Source: Myxococcales bacterium
Lineage (GTDB): Bacteria; Myxococcota_A; Bradymonadia; UBA7976; UBA1532
Reading direction: 5' to 3'
DNA: 64,000 nt
NCBI GenBank assembly: GCA_020633555.1
Contig: JACKDL010000014.1
Coordinates: 109,082-173,081 of the forward strand
The notes beneath the pieces were generated by a model. It did no database searches. It had not been told where the DNA came from and worked only from the letters and a program-made list of their open reading frames with translations. The position numbers and the translations under genes are program-made. Shown here in pieces: positions 1-9,088 of the stretch (within the stretch, counting starts at the first letter, position 1; the number at the start of each line of letters is the position of its first letter).

Positions 1-2
1 GC

Positions 3-2489
3 AACCACATCGTCGAGCCCCTGGCCGACGAGGACTGCGACGGGCGCGCCACCCCGCCGGGGCTGCGCTGCGGCCAGGTGGGTGAGCCGGGCGCGTGCCG
101 CTATCGCTGCGACGACACCGCCGACTGCCCCACCGGCTGGGGCTGCGGGCTGGACGGCCTGTGCCGGGCCGGGGACGGCCGCCTGGCGGTGCGGGCGGCC
201 CTGGGCTTCGCCGGCGACAGCCTGGTGGGCGACGTGGACGCTGACGGCCGGCCGGACCTGCTGAGCTTCGGCCCCGGCGCCTTGACCGTCGCCTTCGGCG
301 ACGAGTCGGGCCGCTTCGCCAGCACCCGCAGCCTGAACAGCGCCCTCACCGACGCCCCACCCACGGTGGTTCGCCTGGACGACGACGCCAGCGACGACCT
401 GGTGCTCCCGTTGCTGGGCGGCGCCCAGTTCATGCTGGGGGGCGACCGGCGCGGGCTGACCGCGCTGCCGGTGACCACCGCGTCCCTGGGGGGCGCCCGT
501 GACGTCCGAGTGCTGGGCCTGCGGGCCGCGGCGCCCTTCAACACCGACGAGCTGCTGGTGGCCGGCGTGGGCGCCGATGGCCGCATCCAGGCCTGGCTGG
601 AAGGCCGCGAGGTGGAGGCGGCGCTGACCGATCTGCCCGCAGACGCCTCGCTGCTGCGGGCCCAGGGGCGCGTGCGCCAGGAGGGCGAGCCCGACCGCTG
701 GGCGGTGGCCGTGGACGACGCCCGGTTCGTCTGGCTGGTGGAGGGGCGCTGCCGGGGGATGGCCCCCTGCAGCCTGGCCGTGGTGGACGCCGTGCGGCTG
801 CCCGATGACCACCGCCTGAGTGATCCCGGCGTGTTCGTCACCGACGCGGACGGCGACGGGGACGACGACCTGTGGGCGTCGGTGGCGGGCGCCGGTGGGC
901 CCCGGCTGGCCGTCGCCACTCAGACGGACGGCCGGTTTGCGCCCTTCGAGTTGCTGGACGGCGCGACCCCGGCCCTGACCTGCGAGGGTTGCATGGGCGG
1001 CGCCCCCTCGCAGCTCGCCGCGATCGCTGATCTGGACGGCGACGGCGTGGGCGACGTGATCACCACCCGCGGGGCCTGGATCTACAAGCCCGGGCAGCCG
1101 GGCTCGGTGCGCCAGATCATCAGCCCCGTGCGCCCCTGGAACCGGGCGATCGTGGCCGACTTCAACGCCGACGGCCGGATGGACCTGGCCGCCAACCGCC
1201 CGGGTTCATTGGACATCTTCGTCAACTCGGGCCGCGGCTTCTTCAACGAGCGGGCGCTGGCGGTGGACGAGATCGACGCGCTGACGGCGGGCGACTTCGA
1301 CGGCGATCTGGCGCCGGATCTGGCCTACGTCACCGGCGGAACGAGCGTGGTGGTCTTGTTCAGCGGCAGCCAGCGGCTGCCCACCGAGCCCGAGCTGATG
1401 GGACGGCTGCCCACCGCGCTGGACGAGACGCTGCGCATCCAGACGCTGGAGACCGTGCGCCTGACCAGCCTGAGCGAGGCCACGGGGGCCGACTTCCTCG
1501 ACGACCTGGTGTTCGTGCTCGGGCGCCCCGAGAGCGACGCGCCCGGCGCCACGGTGGCCGCCGATCGGCTGGGCGTCCTGCAGGGCAACTCCGCGCGACG
1601 CATGGCCAGCGGCGTGCCCCGCCGGGGCCGGGTGTACTCGGGGGTGGTGGGGGGCGATCTGGGCGAGGGGCCCGAGGTGTGGGTGGGCGAGGTGGTCCGC
1701 GGTGGCTCGGCCGTGGCGCCCATCCAGTTCTCGCGGGTGGACGCCGCCGAGGTGCTGGCGGGCGTCGAGGCCGTGGCCACGCCGCTGCGCTACGAGGACG
1801 GCTGCGAGACGCCGCGAGGCTTCACGAAGCACATGCTGTGGGCGCACCTGGGCGCCGACGCCACCCCCTTCGCCCTGGTGCTGGACGGGGCCACCCCCGA
1901 GCGGACCGATCAGACCGAGTGGGGCCTGTGGATCCTGAGCCGCGAGGGCCAGACCCTGCGGTGCATGACCCCCGCCCCGGTCACGGCCCCACAGCGCGCG
2001 CCCGGCACGCCCGTGCTGGCCGATCTGGACGGCGACGGCCTGCCCGACCTGGCGGCCCTGATGCTGAACCGCACGGCGAACCTGGCCGGGAGCGAGGCGG
2101 TTGCCCCGGACCTGGTGGTGTGGTGGGGCCAGGCGGGCCCCCAGCCGCTTGCGGATCCCGAGCGCATTGAGCTGGACCTGCCCGCGGTGCAGGACGCGGC
2201 CCTGGCCGCGCTGCGGGTGGGCTCGCAGGCGGCGGCGCGGCTGCTGGTAACCGCCGCCGACGGGGTGGACACGCTGGCCTTTGGCGCGGACCGGCGACCC
2301 ACGGTGCTTGCCCGGGAGGCGGGGGGACTGACGGTCGATCAGCCCCGGCAGCTCGTGCCCATGGACGCCAACGGCGACGGCCTGGCGGATCTGCTGCTGG
2401 TGGAGGAGACCGAGACCCTGGTGGCCCTGCAGGGGGCGTGCGGCGCCCGCGACGCCGCCCTGGGCCAGTGCACCCGGAGCGCCCCATGA
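3..2489 (+). CDS. FG-GAP/VCBS beta-propeller surface protein (5'-truncated)
   Basis: Partial gene: the frame is already open at the window edge, and the first possible internal start (GTG at 78) lies inside a Cys-rich segment, so the true start is upstream. The visible 828 residues begin with a Cys-rich region (about residues 10-60, paired Cys as in Dickkopf-like secreted modules). At least seven FG-GAP/VCBS-type calcium loops of the form DxDxDGxxD follow, for example DVDADGRPD, DADGDGDDD, DLDGDGVGD, DFNADGRMD, DLDGDGLPD and DANGDGLAD. Such repeats normally build an extracellular beta-propeller that binds calcium. No catalytic motif is visible. The stop TGA overlaps the ATG of the next gene (ATGA), so the two are probably translated together. 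The secreted or outer-membrane location is inferred from the family. Confidence 0.85.
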   Translation, partial: NHIVEPLADEDCDGRATPPGLRCGQVGEPGACRYRCDDTADCPTGWGCGLDGLCRAGDGRLAVRAALGFAGDSLVGDVDADGRPDLLSFGPGALTVAFGDESGRFASTRSLNSALTDAPPTVVRLDDDASDDLVLPLLGGAQFMLGGDRRGLTALPVTTASLGGARDVRVLGLRAAAPFNTDELLVAGVGADGRIQAWLEGREVEAALTDLPADASLLRAQGRVRQEGEPDRWAVAVDDARFVWLVEGRCRGMAPCSLAVVDAVRLPDDHRLSDPGVFVTDADGDGDDDLWASVAGAGGPRLAVATQTDGRFAPFELLDGATPALTCEGCMGGAPSQLAAIADLDGDGVGDVITTRGAWIYKPGQPGSVRQIISPVRPWNRAIVADFNADGRMDLAANRPGSLDIFVNSGRGFFNERALAVDEIDALTAGDFDGDLAPDLAYVTGGTSVVVLFSGSQRLPTEPELMGRLPTALDETLRIQTLETVRLTSLSEATGADFLDDLVFVLGRPESDAPGATVAADRLGVLQGNSARRMASGVPRRGRVYSGVVGGDLGEGPEVWVGEVVRGGSAVAPIQFSRVDAAEVLAGVEAVATPLRYEDGCETPRGFTKHMLWAHLGADATPFALVLDGATPERTDQTEWGLWILSREGQTLRCMTPAPVTAPQRAPGTPVLADLDGDGLPDLAALMLNRTANLAGSEAVAPDLVVWWGQAGPQPLADPERIELDLPAVQDAALAALRVGSQAAARLLVTAADGVDTLAFGADRRPTVLAREAGGLTVDQPRQLVPMDANGDGLADLLLVEETETLVALQGACGARDAALGQCTRSAP

Positions 2490-3643
2490 CCGGCCTGATG
2501 ACCTGGGCGCTGGCGCTGCTGCTGGCCGCCCCCGCCCCCCGGACCGCGACGGCCGAGGCCCCCACCCCGGCCCAGGTGGCCGAGGCCCGCGACCTGTACC
2601 GGGCGGGGGGGCAGGCCTACGCCCAGGGCCGCTACGAGACGGCCATCGAGCTGTTCGAGCAGGCCCGGGCCCGGGTGAAGCGCGCGCCCATCCTGTTCAG
2701 CCTGGCCCAGGCCTACCGGCTGCAGTACTTCGTAGACGGCGAGGCCGACCGGCTGGAGCGCGCGGTGGCCCTGTACCGGGCCTACCTGGCCGCCGTGCCG
2801 GACGGCGGGCGGCAGGATCACGCCACCCAGCACCTGGCCACGCTGACCCCCATCCTCGATCGGCTGCAGCGCGAGGCCGCCGGCGAGCAGCAGCGGGCCC
2901 GGATCATCGTGTCGTCGCCGCAGGACGAGGCGGTGGCCCTCCTGGACCCCCAGGCCGAGCCCGTGGCGCTGCCCGCCACCTTCAGCGTCGAGGCGGGCAC
3001 CTACGAGATCACGGTGCGGGCGGCGGGCTTTGCGCCGGCCAGCCAGCGCACCCAGGCGGTGGCGGGCGGGGTGGCGTCGCTGAGCTTCGACCTGACCCCG
3101 CTGCCGGCGTCGCTGACCGTCCAGGCCCCCACGGGCGCGCGGATCGCCGTGGACGGCAGTGTGCTGGGCGAGGCCCCCCTGCCCGGCCCGGTGACGGTGC
3201 CGGCGGGGCCCCACACGGTGGCCGTGCTGGCCCGCGGGCGGGACGCCTTTGTGGCGCCCGTTGAGCTGGGCCGCGGCGAGGCGGCCACCGTGCAGGCCAC
3301 CCTCGAGACCAGCCGCCAGCGGGTGCTGGCGTGGATCACGCTGGGCCTGGGGGCCGCGCTGAGCGCCGGCGCGGTGACCGCCGGGGTGCTGGCCTGGGAC
3401 CGGGAGGGCGACGCCGACGACCTGGCGGCGCGCTACGACACGGCCGGCCTGAGCGTGGCCGAGGTGCGCGCCTACAACCGCGCGCTGGCCGATCGCGACG
3501 CCTTCAACGACGCCGCCCTGGGCCTGGGGCTGGCCGGCGGGCTGACCCTGGCGGCGGGCCTGGGCCTGTACCTGTTCGACGAACCGGAGGCCCCACGGCC
3601 CCTGGTGCTGCCGGGCGGCGTGGGGATGGCTGGCCGCTTCTGA
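2486..3643 (+). CDS. TPR and PEGA-domain envelope protein
   Basis: 385 residues. The ATG at 2486 was chosen because it overlaps the upstream stop (ATGA) and gives a clean signal peptide of about 23 residues ending in an A-x-A motif. Residues about 27-130 form TPR-like helices (AEARDLYRAGGQAY, YETAIELFEQAR). Two PEGA-type beta domains follow (about 148-205 and 210-270), the second with the recognisable VDGSVLGEAPLP turn. A transmembrane helix sits at about 290-312 and a second hydrophobic Gly/Ala/Leu segment near 350-370. PEGA domains are usually linked to surface layers. Coupling to the FG-GAP gene suggests both serve one envelope structure. The molecular role is unknown. Confidence 0.8.
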   Translation: MTGLMTWALALLLAAPAPRTATAEAPTPAQVAEARDLYRAGGQAYAQGRYETAIELFEQARARVKRAPILFSLAQAYRLQYFVDGEADRLERAVALYRAYLAAVPDGGRQDHATQHLATLTPILDRLQREAAGEQQRARIIVSSPQDEAVALLDPQAEPVALPATFSVEAGTYEITVRAAGFAPASQRTQAVAGGVASLSFDLTPLPASLTVQAPTGARIAVDGSVLGEAPLPGPVTVPAGPHTVAVLARGRDAFVAPVELGRGEAATVQATLETSRQRVLAWITLGLGAALSAGAVTAGVLAWDREGDADDLAARYDTAGLSVAEVRAYNRALADRDAFNDAALGLGLAGGLTLAAGLGLYLFDEPEAPRPLVLPGGVGMAGRF

Positions 3644-3707
3644 CCGCCGCGCGCCCCGCGGGGCGAGTGGGCTGACACGGCCCCCCCATCGGGGGCACCA
3701 TGCGCCC

Positions 3708-4265
3708 ATGAGCGACCCCCAGGATGTCACGCGGCTGCTGCTGGCCGCCCACGCGGGCGACGAGCAGGCCCACGCCCAGCTCCTGCCCCTGGTGTACGAC
3801 GAGCTGCGCCGCCGCGCCGGCGCGCTGATGCGCCGTGAGCGGGCCGGCCACACCCTGCAGCCCACCGCCCTCGTGCACGAGGCCTACCTGCGCATGATCC
3901 GGCAGGAGGAGGCCCTGGCGGGGCGCAGCCACTTCTTCGCCCTGTCGGCCCAGATGATGCGCCGGGTGCTGGTGGATCACGCCCGGGGCCGCGGCCGGCA
4001 CAAGCGCGGCGGCGACCAGATCCGTGTGGAGCTGGACGAGAAGCTGAAGCTGTCGGTGGAGCGGGACCACGACGTGCTGGCCCTGGACGAGGCCCTGCAG
4101 CGGCTGGCCGAGCTCGACCCCCGCCAGGCCCAGATCGTCGAGCTGCGCTTCTTCGGCGGCCTGACCGTGGCCGAGGTGGCCGAGGTGCTCCAGGTGTCGA
4201 AGCGCACCGTCGAGGCCGAGTGGACCATGATCAAGGCGTGGCTGCGCCGCGAGCTGACGGCCTGA
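3708..4265 (+). CDS. ECF-type RNA polymerase sigma factor
   Basis: 185 residues, the usual length for an ECF sigma factor. It matches the ECF subfamily with the signature VYDELRRRAGALMRRE, then HTLQPTALVHEAYLRM (region 2), and a C-terminal region-4 helix-turn-helix (VELRFFGGLTVAEVAEVLQ then SKRTVEAEWTMIKAWLRR). It should direct core RNA polymerase to a small regulon. Factors of this subfamily are typically encoded beside a Hanks-type Ser/Thr kinase, and one begins 24 bp downstream here, supporting a kinase-regulated sigma pair. The ATG at 3708 has no strong Shine-Dalgarno sequence. No anti-sigma factor is visible nearby. Confidence 0.92.
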   Translation: MSDPQDVTRLLLAAHAGDEQAHAQLLPLVYDELRRRAGALMRRERAGHTLQPTALVHEAYLRMIRQEEALAGRSHFFALSAQMMRRVLVDHARGRGRHKRGGDQIRVELDEKLKLSVERDHDVLALDEALQRLAELDPRQAQIVELRFFGGLTVAEVAEVLQVSKRTVEAEWTMIKAWLRRELTA

Positions 4266-4289
4266 GCCCGCCGCTGTGAGCCCCTGCCC

Positions 4290-5417
4290 GTGACCCCCAC
4301 CCAGTTCGCCCGCGTGAAGGCCGTGTTCATGGCCGCCCAGGCCGTGCCCGAGGCGGAACGCGGCGCCTTCCTCGATCGGGAGTGCGCCGGCGACGCCGAG
4401 GTGCGCGCCGAGGTGGCCTCGCTGTTGGGCCATGTGGATGACGAGGCGCTCTTCGAGCCCGTGGGGCAGGCCCCCGCCGACGATCCGCTGGGCCTCATCG
4501 GCGCCGTCTTGGACGACCGCTACGCCGTGCAGGCCTTCGTGGCCGAGGGCGGCTTCGGCCACGTCTACCGGGCCGAGCACCTGCGCTGGCGCCGGCCCGT
4601 GGCGGTGAAGGTCTTCAAGCCCTACCTGAGCGCCCAGGACCGCGCCGATCTGCTGGAGGACTTCGTGCGCGAGGGCGCGCTGCTCGCGCAGCTCTCGCGG
4701 CAGACCACCGCCATCGTGCAGAGCTACGACGTGGGGGTCTGGCAGAGCCCCGCCGGCGACGGCCTGTTCTTCACCGTGCTGGAGTGGCTGGATGGCTGGA
4801 ACCTGGCCACCCTCCGCAAGGCCGCTCCCGCGCCCTGGCCCCTGGACCGCGTGCGGAGCACCCTGGCGCCCGTGGCCCAGGCCCTGGCCGTGGCCCACGC
4901 CAACCAGGTGGCCCACCGCGATGTGAAGCCCGACAACATCTTCGTGCTGTCAGACGCCGGCGCCACGGGCCCGCACATCAAGCTGCTGGACTTCGGCGTG
5001 GCCAAGGTGGCGGCCGACAAGGCCCGCGGCTTCTTGAGCACCGCCGGCCACGCCAGCGCCTTCTCGGTGGGCTACGCCGCCCCCGAGCAGGTGCAGCGCA
5101 GCCTGGGCGCCACCGGGCCGTGGACCGACGTGCACGGCCTGGCGCTGGTGGCCAGCGAGCTGCTCAGCGGCAAGCGCCCCTACGGCGAGGGCGACGTCAT
5201 CGAGGCCATGCGGGCGGCCAAGGCCGCCACCCGCCCCACGCCCACCGCCCTGGGGGTCGAGGTGCCCGCCGCGGTGGAGCGGGTGCTGGACCGGGCGCTG
5301 ACGCTGGATCCCCAGGCCCGCTTCCCCGACGCCGCCGCCTTCTGGGCCGCCTTCGAGGCCGCCGCTGAAGGCCGCCCGGCCCCCGGCCGCTGGTGGCAGT
5401 TCTGGAAGAAGGGCTGA
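4290..5417 (+). CDS. Hanks-type Ser/Thr protein kinase, cytoplasmic
   Basis: 375 residues from a GTG start. The N-terminal about 75 residues (VPEAERGAFLDRECAGD) match the helical leader common in kinases paired with ECF sigma factors. The kinase domain is complete: Gly-rich loop EGGFGHVYRA, beta-3 Lys in VAVKVF, catalytic loop HRDVKPDN, metal-binding DFG in LLDFGVAKV, and APE in YAAPEQ. There is no transmembrane segment or extracellular sensor; the protein ends in WWQFWKKG just after the kinase fold, so it should be soluble. It lies 24 bp after the sigma factor gene, on the same strand, probably co-transcribed. It may phosphorylate that sigma factor, which is inference from position. Confidence 0.93.
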   Translation: MTPTQFARVKAVFMAAQAVPEAERGAFLDRECAGDAEVRAEVASLLGHVDDEALFEPVGQAPADDPLGLIGAVLDDRYAVQAFVAEGGFGHVYRAEHLRWRRPVAVKVFKPYLSAQDRADLLEDFVREGALLAQLSRQTTAIVQSYDVGVWQSPAGDGLFFTVLEWLDGWNLATLRKAAPAPWPLDRVRSTLAPVAQALAVAHANQVAHRDVKPDNIFVLSDAGATGPHIKLLDFGVAKVAADKARGFLSTAGHASAFSVGYAAPEQVQRSLGATGPWTDVHGLALVASELLSGKRPYGEGDVIEAMRAAKAATRPTPTALGVEVPAAVERVLDRALTLDPQARFPDAAAFWAAFEAAAEGRPAPGRWWQFWKKG

Positions 5418-5444
5418 GGCGACCGCCGCCGGGAGAACCCCCTG

Positions 5445-6020
5445 TCAGCCGTCGGGCCGCAGGTTCGTGAAGTCGTAGATCTCGGCCAGCGGCAGCTCGA
5501 CGCTCAGCGCCGGCAGCGGCACCGCCCCCTCGCCGTAGTCCCGGAACAGCCACGCGCCGTCGGCCTGCCGCTCGTGCACCAGGATCAGCGGCTGGTCCTG
5601 GTGCACGACCACATAGGTCTGCAGCGAGGGCAACCGGCGGTAGTGATCGAACTTGGGCCCGCGGTCGTAGCCCTCGGTGCTGGGGGACAGGACCTCGAAG
5701 ACCACTTTGGGGTTCGTGAGCGCGTGCCGATCGTGGGCCGCCCACTGGTGGGGGCCGCACACCACGGTCAGGTCGGGGTACACGTTGGCCTGGGTGGCGT
5801 CGATGTAGACCCGCTGATCGCTGGCGTACTGGCGGCAGTGCGCCGGCAGGCGCCGGCCCAGCCCCAAGGTGAGGTTCATCGCGATGGCGTTGTGCTCGGC
5901 GGTGCCCCCCGCCATCGCGTACACCTCGCCGTTGATGAACTCGTGCTTCTCCGCCGCGCCCATCTCGAACTCGACGTACTCGGCGAGCGTCATTCGCAGG
6001 GACTCTGCCGCCTGACGCAT
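5445..6020 (-). CDS. Uma2-family (DUF820) PD-(D/E)XK nuclease-fold protein
   Basis: 191 residues. Start ATG at 6020 has a strong Shine-Dalgarno GGAGG five bases upstream, which rules out the much longer open frame extending through the neighbouring gene. Uma2 hallmarks are present: the N-terminal MTLAEYVEFE and HEFINGEVYAMAGG, then PDLTVVCGP, VVFEVLSPSTEGYDRGPK, YRRLPSLQTYVVV and a C-terminal beta hairpin. The spaced D, E and K residues fit a restriction-endonuclease-like active site. Members are abundant in cyanobacteria and large-genome bacteria, and their biological role is mostly unproven. It is convergent with the kinase upstream and only 38 bp from the end of the phosphatase gene, so co-transcription with it is possible. 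Confidence 0.88.
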   Translation of the reverse strand: MRQAAESLRMTLAEYVEFEMGAAEKHEFINGEVYAMAGGTAEHNAIAMNLTLGLGRRLPAHCRQYASDQRVYIDATQANVYPDLTVVCGPHQWAAHDRHALTNPKVVFEVLSPSTEGYDRGPKFDHYRRLPSLQTYVVVHQDQPLILVHERQADGAWLFRDYGEGAVPLPALSVELPLAEIYDFTNLRPDG

Positions 6021-6058
6021 CGGGCACCTCCAACCGGGACGCCCGCAGCATAGCAACT

Positions 6059-7633
6059 TCAGTCCGCCAGGGCCTCGCGCAGCACCCGCCCCTCGCTCAG
6101 GGCGGGGGGCAGCACGCCCAGCAGCCAGGCCAGCGTGGGGGCCAGATCCACCACCTCGCCGCCGGGGTGCACCCCGGGCCGGATCCCCGCCCCGGCGAAG
6201 GCCAGCGGCACCATGCGATCGTAGGCGTAGCCGGTCATGTGCACGGCCGGCGCGTCGCCGGCGATGACGAAGGGCGCGGGCAGCGCCACGACGTCGCCCG
6301 AGCGCCCGGGCACGTACTGGTTGAGGATGCGCGTGCGATCGGGCTCGGGGGGCAGCCGCCCGGCGGCCACATCCTCGCGGCTGAAGGCCAGGCGGATGCC
6401 CGGCTGCCGGCGGGCCCAGGCCGCCGCCTCGGCCCGGGCGCGGGGGTCGTCGGCCAGCCACACGTTCAGCTTCTTCACCCAGCGCACCCAGCCCCCCTCG
6501 GGCGCCGGCCCCACCGTCGCCACCAGGTGGGCCTCCAGGGCCCGGCCGAAGGCGTCCTCGTCGATGCGCTGCCCCGGCAGACCCCGGGCCGCCGCGTACT
6601 CGGGCGTGGGCGCCACCCCGTGATCGCCTGTGAGCACGTAGACGATGCGCTCCCGAGGCACCTGCGCCTCCAGGCCCTTGAACAGCCGCGCCAGGGCGGC
6701 ATCGGCGGCCAGCGCCATGGCCTCCATGGCCCGGTGGTTGGGGCCGTGCGTGTGCCCCACCATGTCGAACACCGAGAAGCTCACCCCCAACAGATCGGGC
6801 GTCTCGTCGGCCCCCAGCCCCAAGGCCGTGGCCCCCGCCAGCGCCGCGTCCACCAGCCGCTCCATGCCCCAGGGCGACTCGATGAGGGCGGGATCCTGGC
6901 CGATGACCCACCGCCCCAGCTCGCCGGGGCCGCCCTCCTCGCTCACCCCCAGGCCCGGCCCCGCCACCGTCCAGGCCCAGGGCTGCCCCGCTTGCGCCGC
7001 CAGGCCCTTGTTCAGCGCCTGCACCCACGGGGGCAGCGCCCCGCCGTGCCGGTAGCGCGCGCTGCTCATCCAGCGCACCGAGTCGCGGTCCATCCACACC
7101 GCCGCGTCGGGCCGGAAGCCCCCCATGAGGATGGCCGCCCGATCCTTGTGGCTCACGGTCAGCACCTTGGCGGGCAGGCCGGCGTTCTTCAGCGCGTCGC
7201 CCAGCGTGGGCGCCCGCAGGTGGGCGGGCCCCGTGCCCTTGCTGGCGCCGCCCACGGCCGCCGCCGCGTCGGCCACGCAGTAGGCCTTGGCCCCCCGCTC
7301 GGCGTCGTACCAGTCGTTCAGCGGGATGCCCGTGCGCGCCGGCCACGCCCCGGTGAGCACCACCGAGTGCCCGGGGCCCGTCATGCACTGCATCATCTGG
7401 TACTCGGCGTTGGGGAACACCGCGCCGTGCTCCAGGAAGCGCCGGAAGCCGTCGGGGCCGAAGCGGTCGCGGAACCGGCTCAGGTAGTCGGCGCGGAGCT
7501 GGTCGATGACGAGGACCACCGCCAGCCGCGGCGGATCAGCCGTCGTCCAGCGGGCGGTGGGGGCCCCGTGGGCGGGGGCCGGCAGGGCGGGGCTCAGCAG
7601 GGCCAGGCACAGCAAGCCGACAAGTGGACGCAC
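6059..7633 (-). CDS. PafA-like alkaline phosphatase / phosphodiesterase
   Basis: 524 residues with a signal peptide (residues 1-23, cleavage after PAHG), so exported. It belongs to the type I phosphodiesterase/nucleotide pyrophosphatase branch of the alkaline phosphatase superfamily. The first metal ligand Asp lies in VIDQLRADY (D44) and the nucleophilic Thr in MTGPGHSVVLTG (about T85). The remaining metal ligands are offered by SVFDMVGHTHGPNHR, LTGDHGVAPTPE and the C-terminal VHMTGYAYDRMVPL. The overall pattern is that of phosphate-irrepressible PafA-like monoesterases, releasing phosphate from organic esters in the periplasm. GTG start with a GAGAGG Shine-Dalgarno sequence. Substrate preference (monoester or diester) cannot be read with certainty. 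Confidence 0.88.
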   Translation of the reverse strand: MRPLVGLLCLALLSPALPAPAHGAPTARWTTADPPRLAVVLVIDQLRADYLSRFRDRFGPDGFRRFLEHGAVFPNAEYQMMQCMTGPGHSVVLTGAWPARTGIPLNDWYDAERGAKAYCVADAAAAVGGASKGTGPAHLRAPTLGDALKNAGLPAKVLTVSHKDRAAILMGGFRPDAAVWMDRDSVRWMSSARYRHGGALPPWVQALNKGLAAQAGQPWAWTVAGPGLGVSEEGGPGELGRWVIGQDPALIESPWGMERLVDAALAGATALGLGADETPDLLGVSFSVFDMVGHTHGPNHRAMEAMALAADAALARLFKGLEAQVPRERIVYVLTGDHGVAPTPEYAAARGLPGQRIDEDAFGRALEAHLVATVGPAPEGGWVRWVKKLNVWLADDPRARAEAAAWARRQPGIRLAFSREDVAAGRLPPEPDRTRILNQYVPGRSGDVVALPAPFVIAGDAPAVHMTGYAYDRMVPLAFAGAGIRPGVHPGGEVVDLAPTLAWLLGVLPPALSEGRVLREALAD

Positions 7634-7696
7634 GGGCCTCTCCCGATGGGGTGATGCCGCTCATCTACCACCGCCGGGTTTCTTCCAGGTGACGAT

Positions 7697-9088
7697 CTAC
7701 TCGGCCGCGGCCGCCGCGCTGGCCGGCAACGCCGCCGGGGCCAGGGTGATGGTGACCCGCGGCGCCCGGGAGCCCGCGGCCGCCGGCTGGGCCACGGCCA
7801 CCTGGTTGCGCCAGGTGGAGATGTGCGGCGGCTCGGGCACGGCCTCGCCGCCCCGCAGCGCCACGAAGCCCGCCAGCAGGGCCACCAGGGTGCCGGCGGC
7901 GGCCAACAGCCACACGCTGCGGCGGGTGTCGTGCACAGTGCTCAGGTGCACGGCGCTGGGGTGCACCGCGCTGGGGTGCACCGCGCTGGCATGCACCGCG
8001 CTGGCATGCACCGCGCTGGGCTCGTGCAGCACCACCCGCTGCACCCGCGGCGAGGGCGCAGGCACCTCAGCCGTTGGCGCGACCTCGGCCGGCATCACCG
8101 TGGGCGCCCGCAGGCTCGCCCGGGCCGCCCGCAGCGCGCGCCGCATGGCCCGCGCGTCGGGGTAGCGATCCTCGGGGTCCTTCGCCAGCGCCCGGTGCAC
8201 CACCGCGGCCACCGCCGCCGGCACCCGCCCACCGCTGGCCTCCACCAGCGAAGGCAGCGCCTGGCGCACGTGCGCCCGCAGCACCTCGTGGGTGGTGGGC
8301 CCGTTGAAGGGCAGCCGCCCGCACAGCATGCGCCAGGCCACCACGCCCAGGGCGTACAGGTCGGTGCGCCCGTCAATGCCGCCCCGCAGGATCTGCTCGG
8401 GGGCCATGTACTGGGGCGTGCCGCACACCTGGTGGCGCTGGGTGACCTCCACCGCCAGCCGCCGGGCCAGCCCCGAGTCGGCCGCGTCGTCGGCGAAGCG
8501 CGCGATGCCGAAGTCCAGCACCTTCACCTGCGGCTCGTCGTCCTCGCCGGCCACCACGAACAGGTTGTCGGGCTTCAGATCCCGGTGCACCACCTGCCGG
8601 TCGTGGGCATGCGCCAGCGCCGGCAGCACCTGATCCAGCAGGTCCAGCGCCCGCTCCAGGGGCAGCGGCCCCTGGCGGATCTCGTCGGTGAGCACGTGCC
8701 CGTCCAGCAGCTCCATGGCCAGGAACAGGCCGCCGTCGGGCAGCTCGCCGTGGTCGTGCACCACCGCGATGTTGGGGTGGCTGAGGTTGCTGGCGATGCG
8801 CGCGCCCCGGGTGAACCGCTCGCGCTCGCCCGCCTGCCCCGCGGGCACCCGCTTCAGCGCCACCAGCCGCTCGGTGTGCGCCTGCCAGGCCGACCACACC
8901 TCGCCGCCCATGCCGCCCACGCCCACCAGATCCCGCAGGGTGTAGCGCTGGGCCACCACCTCGCCGGCCCGGTCGCGCACCAGCGCGCCGCGGTCGTGGG
9001 GACAGCGGCCGCCCTGCACGGCCGGGAAGGTGCGGTTGCAGCGGGGGCAGCGGAGCGCGGGCGGCGGGGGCGGGGTGGGGCTCGGCAT
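7697..9088 (-). CDS. Membrane-anchored Ser/Thr protein kinase with N-terminal zinc ribbon
   Basis: 463 residues; ATG preceded by GGAGG. An N-terminal zinc ribbon (CPRC then CPHD, residues about 14-32) precedes a full kinase domain: beta-3 Lys in VALKRV, HRDLKPDN, DFGIARF, and GTPQYMAPEQ. The Gly-rich loop reads GVGGMGGEVW, one Gly longer than the usual GxGGMGxV, an oddity in an otherwise intact kinase. After the kinase comes a Pro/Ala linker with pentapeptide repeats (SAVHP/SAVHA), one transmembrane helix (about residues 400-420) and a short, low-complexity extracytoplasmic tail without a recognisable sensor. It lies 63 bp downstream of the phosphatase start on the same strand and is divergent from the acetate kinase fusion gene. 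Confidence 0.9.
   Translation of the reverse strand: MPSPTPPPPPALRCPRCNRTFPAVQGGRCPHDRGALVRDRAGEVVAQRYTLRDLVGVGGMGGEVWSAWQAHTERLVALKRVPAGQAGERERFTRGARIASNLSHPNIAVVHDHGELPDGGLFLAMELLDGHVLTDEIRQGPLPLERALDLLDQVLPALAHAHDRQVVHRDLKPDNLFVVAGEDDEPQVKVLDFGIARFADDAADSGLARRLAVEVTQRHQVCGTPQYMAPEQILRGGIDGRTDLYALGVVAWRMLCGRLPFNGPTTHEVLRAHVRQALPSLVEASGGRVPAAVAAVVHRALAKDPEDRYPDARAMRRALRAARASLRAPTVMPAEVAPTAEVPAPSPRVQRVVLHEPSAVHASAVHASAVHPSAVHPSAVHLSTVHDTRRSVWLLAAAGTLVALLAGFVALRGGEAVPEPPHISTWRNQVAVAQPAAAGSRAPRVTITLAPAALPASAAAAAE
7931..8020 (-). repeat. 15-bp tandem repeat (about six units) in the kinase linker
   Basis: Five near-identical 15-bp units occupy 7946-8020 (plus-strand form gtgcaccgcgctggg, varying mainly at the first and last base). 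A sixth, degenerate unit is at 7931-7945. In the kinase frame they encode pentapeptides SAVHP, SAVHA and a diverged LSTVH just before the transmembrane helix. The unit is in frame, so slippage would change only linker length. Confidence 0.85.

Noticed and set aside
5445..7388. A single 647-codon minus-strand frame covering the Uma2 gene and part of the phosphatase
   Set aside because: Only the last 191 codons carry Uma2 motifs, and they have their own ATG with GGAGG. The upstream part is a shadow of the phosphatase in another frame.
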